Below are positions 62,876 to 64,000 of a DNA stretch of 64,000 bases, piece after piece (positions within the stretch are counted from its first letter, which is position 1; every line of letters starts with the position of its first letter). Origin of the DNA: Henckelia pumila (lineage: Eukaryota > Streptophyta > Magnoliopsida > Lamiales > Gesneriaceae); the NCBI RefSeq assembly GCF_033568475.1, contig NC_133123.1, forward strand, positions 138,338,062 to 138,402,061, read 5' to 3'. Under the pieces are notes generated by a model. The model saw only the letters and a program-made list of their open reading frames with translations. It was not told the DNA's origin and made no database searches. Both the position numbers and the translations under genes were made by a program.

Positions 62876-64000
62876 GTTGGTATCAGAGCACGGTCCTTGG
62901 AGGGGTCACTACTGCCATGCTAGCTCAGAAATCCACGCTACCGGTCTGTAAGTTTTAAATGTTTATAGTATGATTTAATTTCTAGAATTTAAAGTTAGCC
63001 TTAATTTTAAACACTTAGTTATGCAAGGCGATTTACGTAAATAAATATGTGGTGGTGCAGAATGCCTCCCAGACAGGTGAATCGACGTGGGAGACCTCCA
63101 CCTCCACCGCCACCTCAGCAGCACCCCATGACAGCACTGGAGCAGGCCAGTGCCACGATGATGGCGGGTATTACTGCCTTGCTGGAGCAGCAGGCTGCCC
63201 GTCCCAGACTGTCCCACGAGGAGGACGTCGCAGAGAGGTTCCAGAAGAAGGGGCCTAAGGAGTTTGTGGGGACCACCGATCCGTTGGTGGCTGAGGGATG
63301 GATTCGCTCTCTTGAGTCCATCTTCGATTATATGGGGATCACAGACACCGACAGGGTGAGCTGTGCGACGTATATGATGAGAGGCGATGCAGCCCTTTGG
63401 TGGGAGGGTGCAGTTCGAGGGGTCCATTTACCTACACTGACGTGGGCTGAGTTCAGGCGTATCTTCTACGCCAAATATTTCACTGAGGATGTGCGCAGTC
63501 GCATGATCCGGGAGTTCATGAGTCTCCGTCAGGGGGACAGATATGTTGTGGAGTATGTGAGCCAGTTTGAGAGGGGCTGTCACTTTGTGCCCATGATTGC
63601 TGATAGTCCGCAGGAGAAGCTGCGACAGTTTGTTGAGGGCCTGAAGGCTGAGATCAGGCATGACGTACGTATGGCAGACGTCTTTACATATGAGTCTGCA
63701 GTCAGCAGGGCCTTGCGTTTCGAGGAGGGACGGAGGGAGATACAGAGAGAGCAGCAGGGTAAGAGGCAGTTTGTGCAGACAGGGTATCAGCGACCATCTT
63801 CGCAGCCACATGCGAAGAAACAGTCTACAGGGCCATCTAAGGGCCCGAATCAGCAGAGGCCTCAGGGGAAGCCACAGCAGCAGACTAGGGGCGGGGCCCC
63901 TACTCCAGGGAGATATCCAGTGTGTCCGAAGTGCCAGAAGATGCATTCCGGGCAGTGTCTTATTGGAGCAGGAGTCTGCTATCATTGCAAAGAGCCAGGG
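62876..64000 (+). mobile_element. Start of a second Ty3/gypsy internal region, cut by the window edge
   Basis: Primer site, then gag starting at 63062, essentially identical to the region beginning 55369. The offset from the first unit is about 7.5 kb. Everything to the end of the window is element sequence. Confidence 0.9.

Noticed and set aside
1-64000. tRNA, rRNA or CRISPR loci
   Set aside because: No cloverleaf with intact A and B boxes, no rRNA-like stretch and no spaced direct repeats of CRISPR type were noticed; the tRNA-Met match is only the short retrotransposon primer site.

Overview
This window is nuclear DNA from a flowering plant, most likely a core eudicot. It is AT-rich, its genes are small with short GT-AG introns, and it carries plant-specific families: an R2R3-MYB of the LOF/MYB105 type, YUCCA flavin monooxygenases, an SKP2A-type F-box/LRR protein and a mitochondrial branched-chain keto-acid dehydrogenase E1-alpha. 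Plant Ty1/copia and Ty3/gypsy elements are also present. Nothing supports a finer placement. Gene models below were assembled by hand from reading frame, splice-site consensus and comparison between paralogues inside the window.

Layout. 0.3-1.9 kb: MYB transcription factor (+). 5.9-6.9 kb: intronless multi-pass membrane protein (+). 8.4-17.3 kb: three tandem five-exon genes (+) for small, probably plastid-targeted single-span proteins with acidic amphipathic repeats; their function is unknown. 18.2-29.3 kb: two tandem YUCCA10/11-like genes (-) with identical lengths for the first three exons; a possible two-exon micro-peptide gene (-) and a solo LTR lie between them. 32.3-34.9 kb: SKP2A-like gene (-) with a near-perfect hairpin in its first coding intron. 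41.4-44.5 kb: nine-exon BCKDH E1-alpha gene (-). 46.7-47.0 kb: one weak candidate small gene (-). From 50.8 kb to the end: a Ty1/copia element split by a very young Ty3/gypsy chromovirus arranged as LTR-internal-LTR-internal and running off the window.

Between genes the DNA is mostly AT-rich with microsatellites and small foldback elements. One roughly 310-bp MITE family is present five times; two copies have clear 9-10 bp target-site duplications, and the others have imperfect ones, which points to Mutator-type mobilisation. Other foldback elements sit in introns of the second YUCCA gene and of the candidate micro-peptide gene.

No operon-like co-function is implied. YUCCA enzymes make auxin and SKP2A is known in Arabidopsis as an auxin-linked F-box protein, but adjacency in a plant genome is weak evidence. 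The main local process visible is tandem duplication (three plastid-type genes, two YUCCA genes, a tandem retrotransposon) overlaid by transposon insertion.
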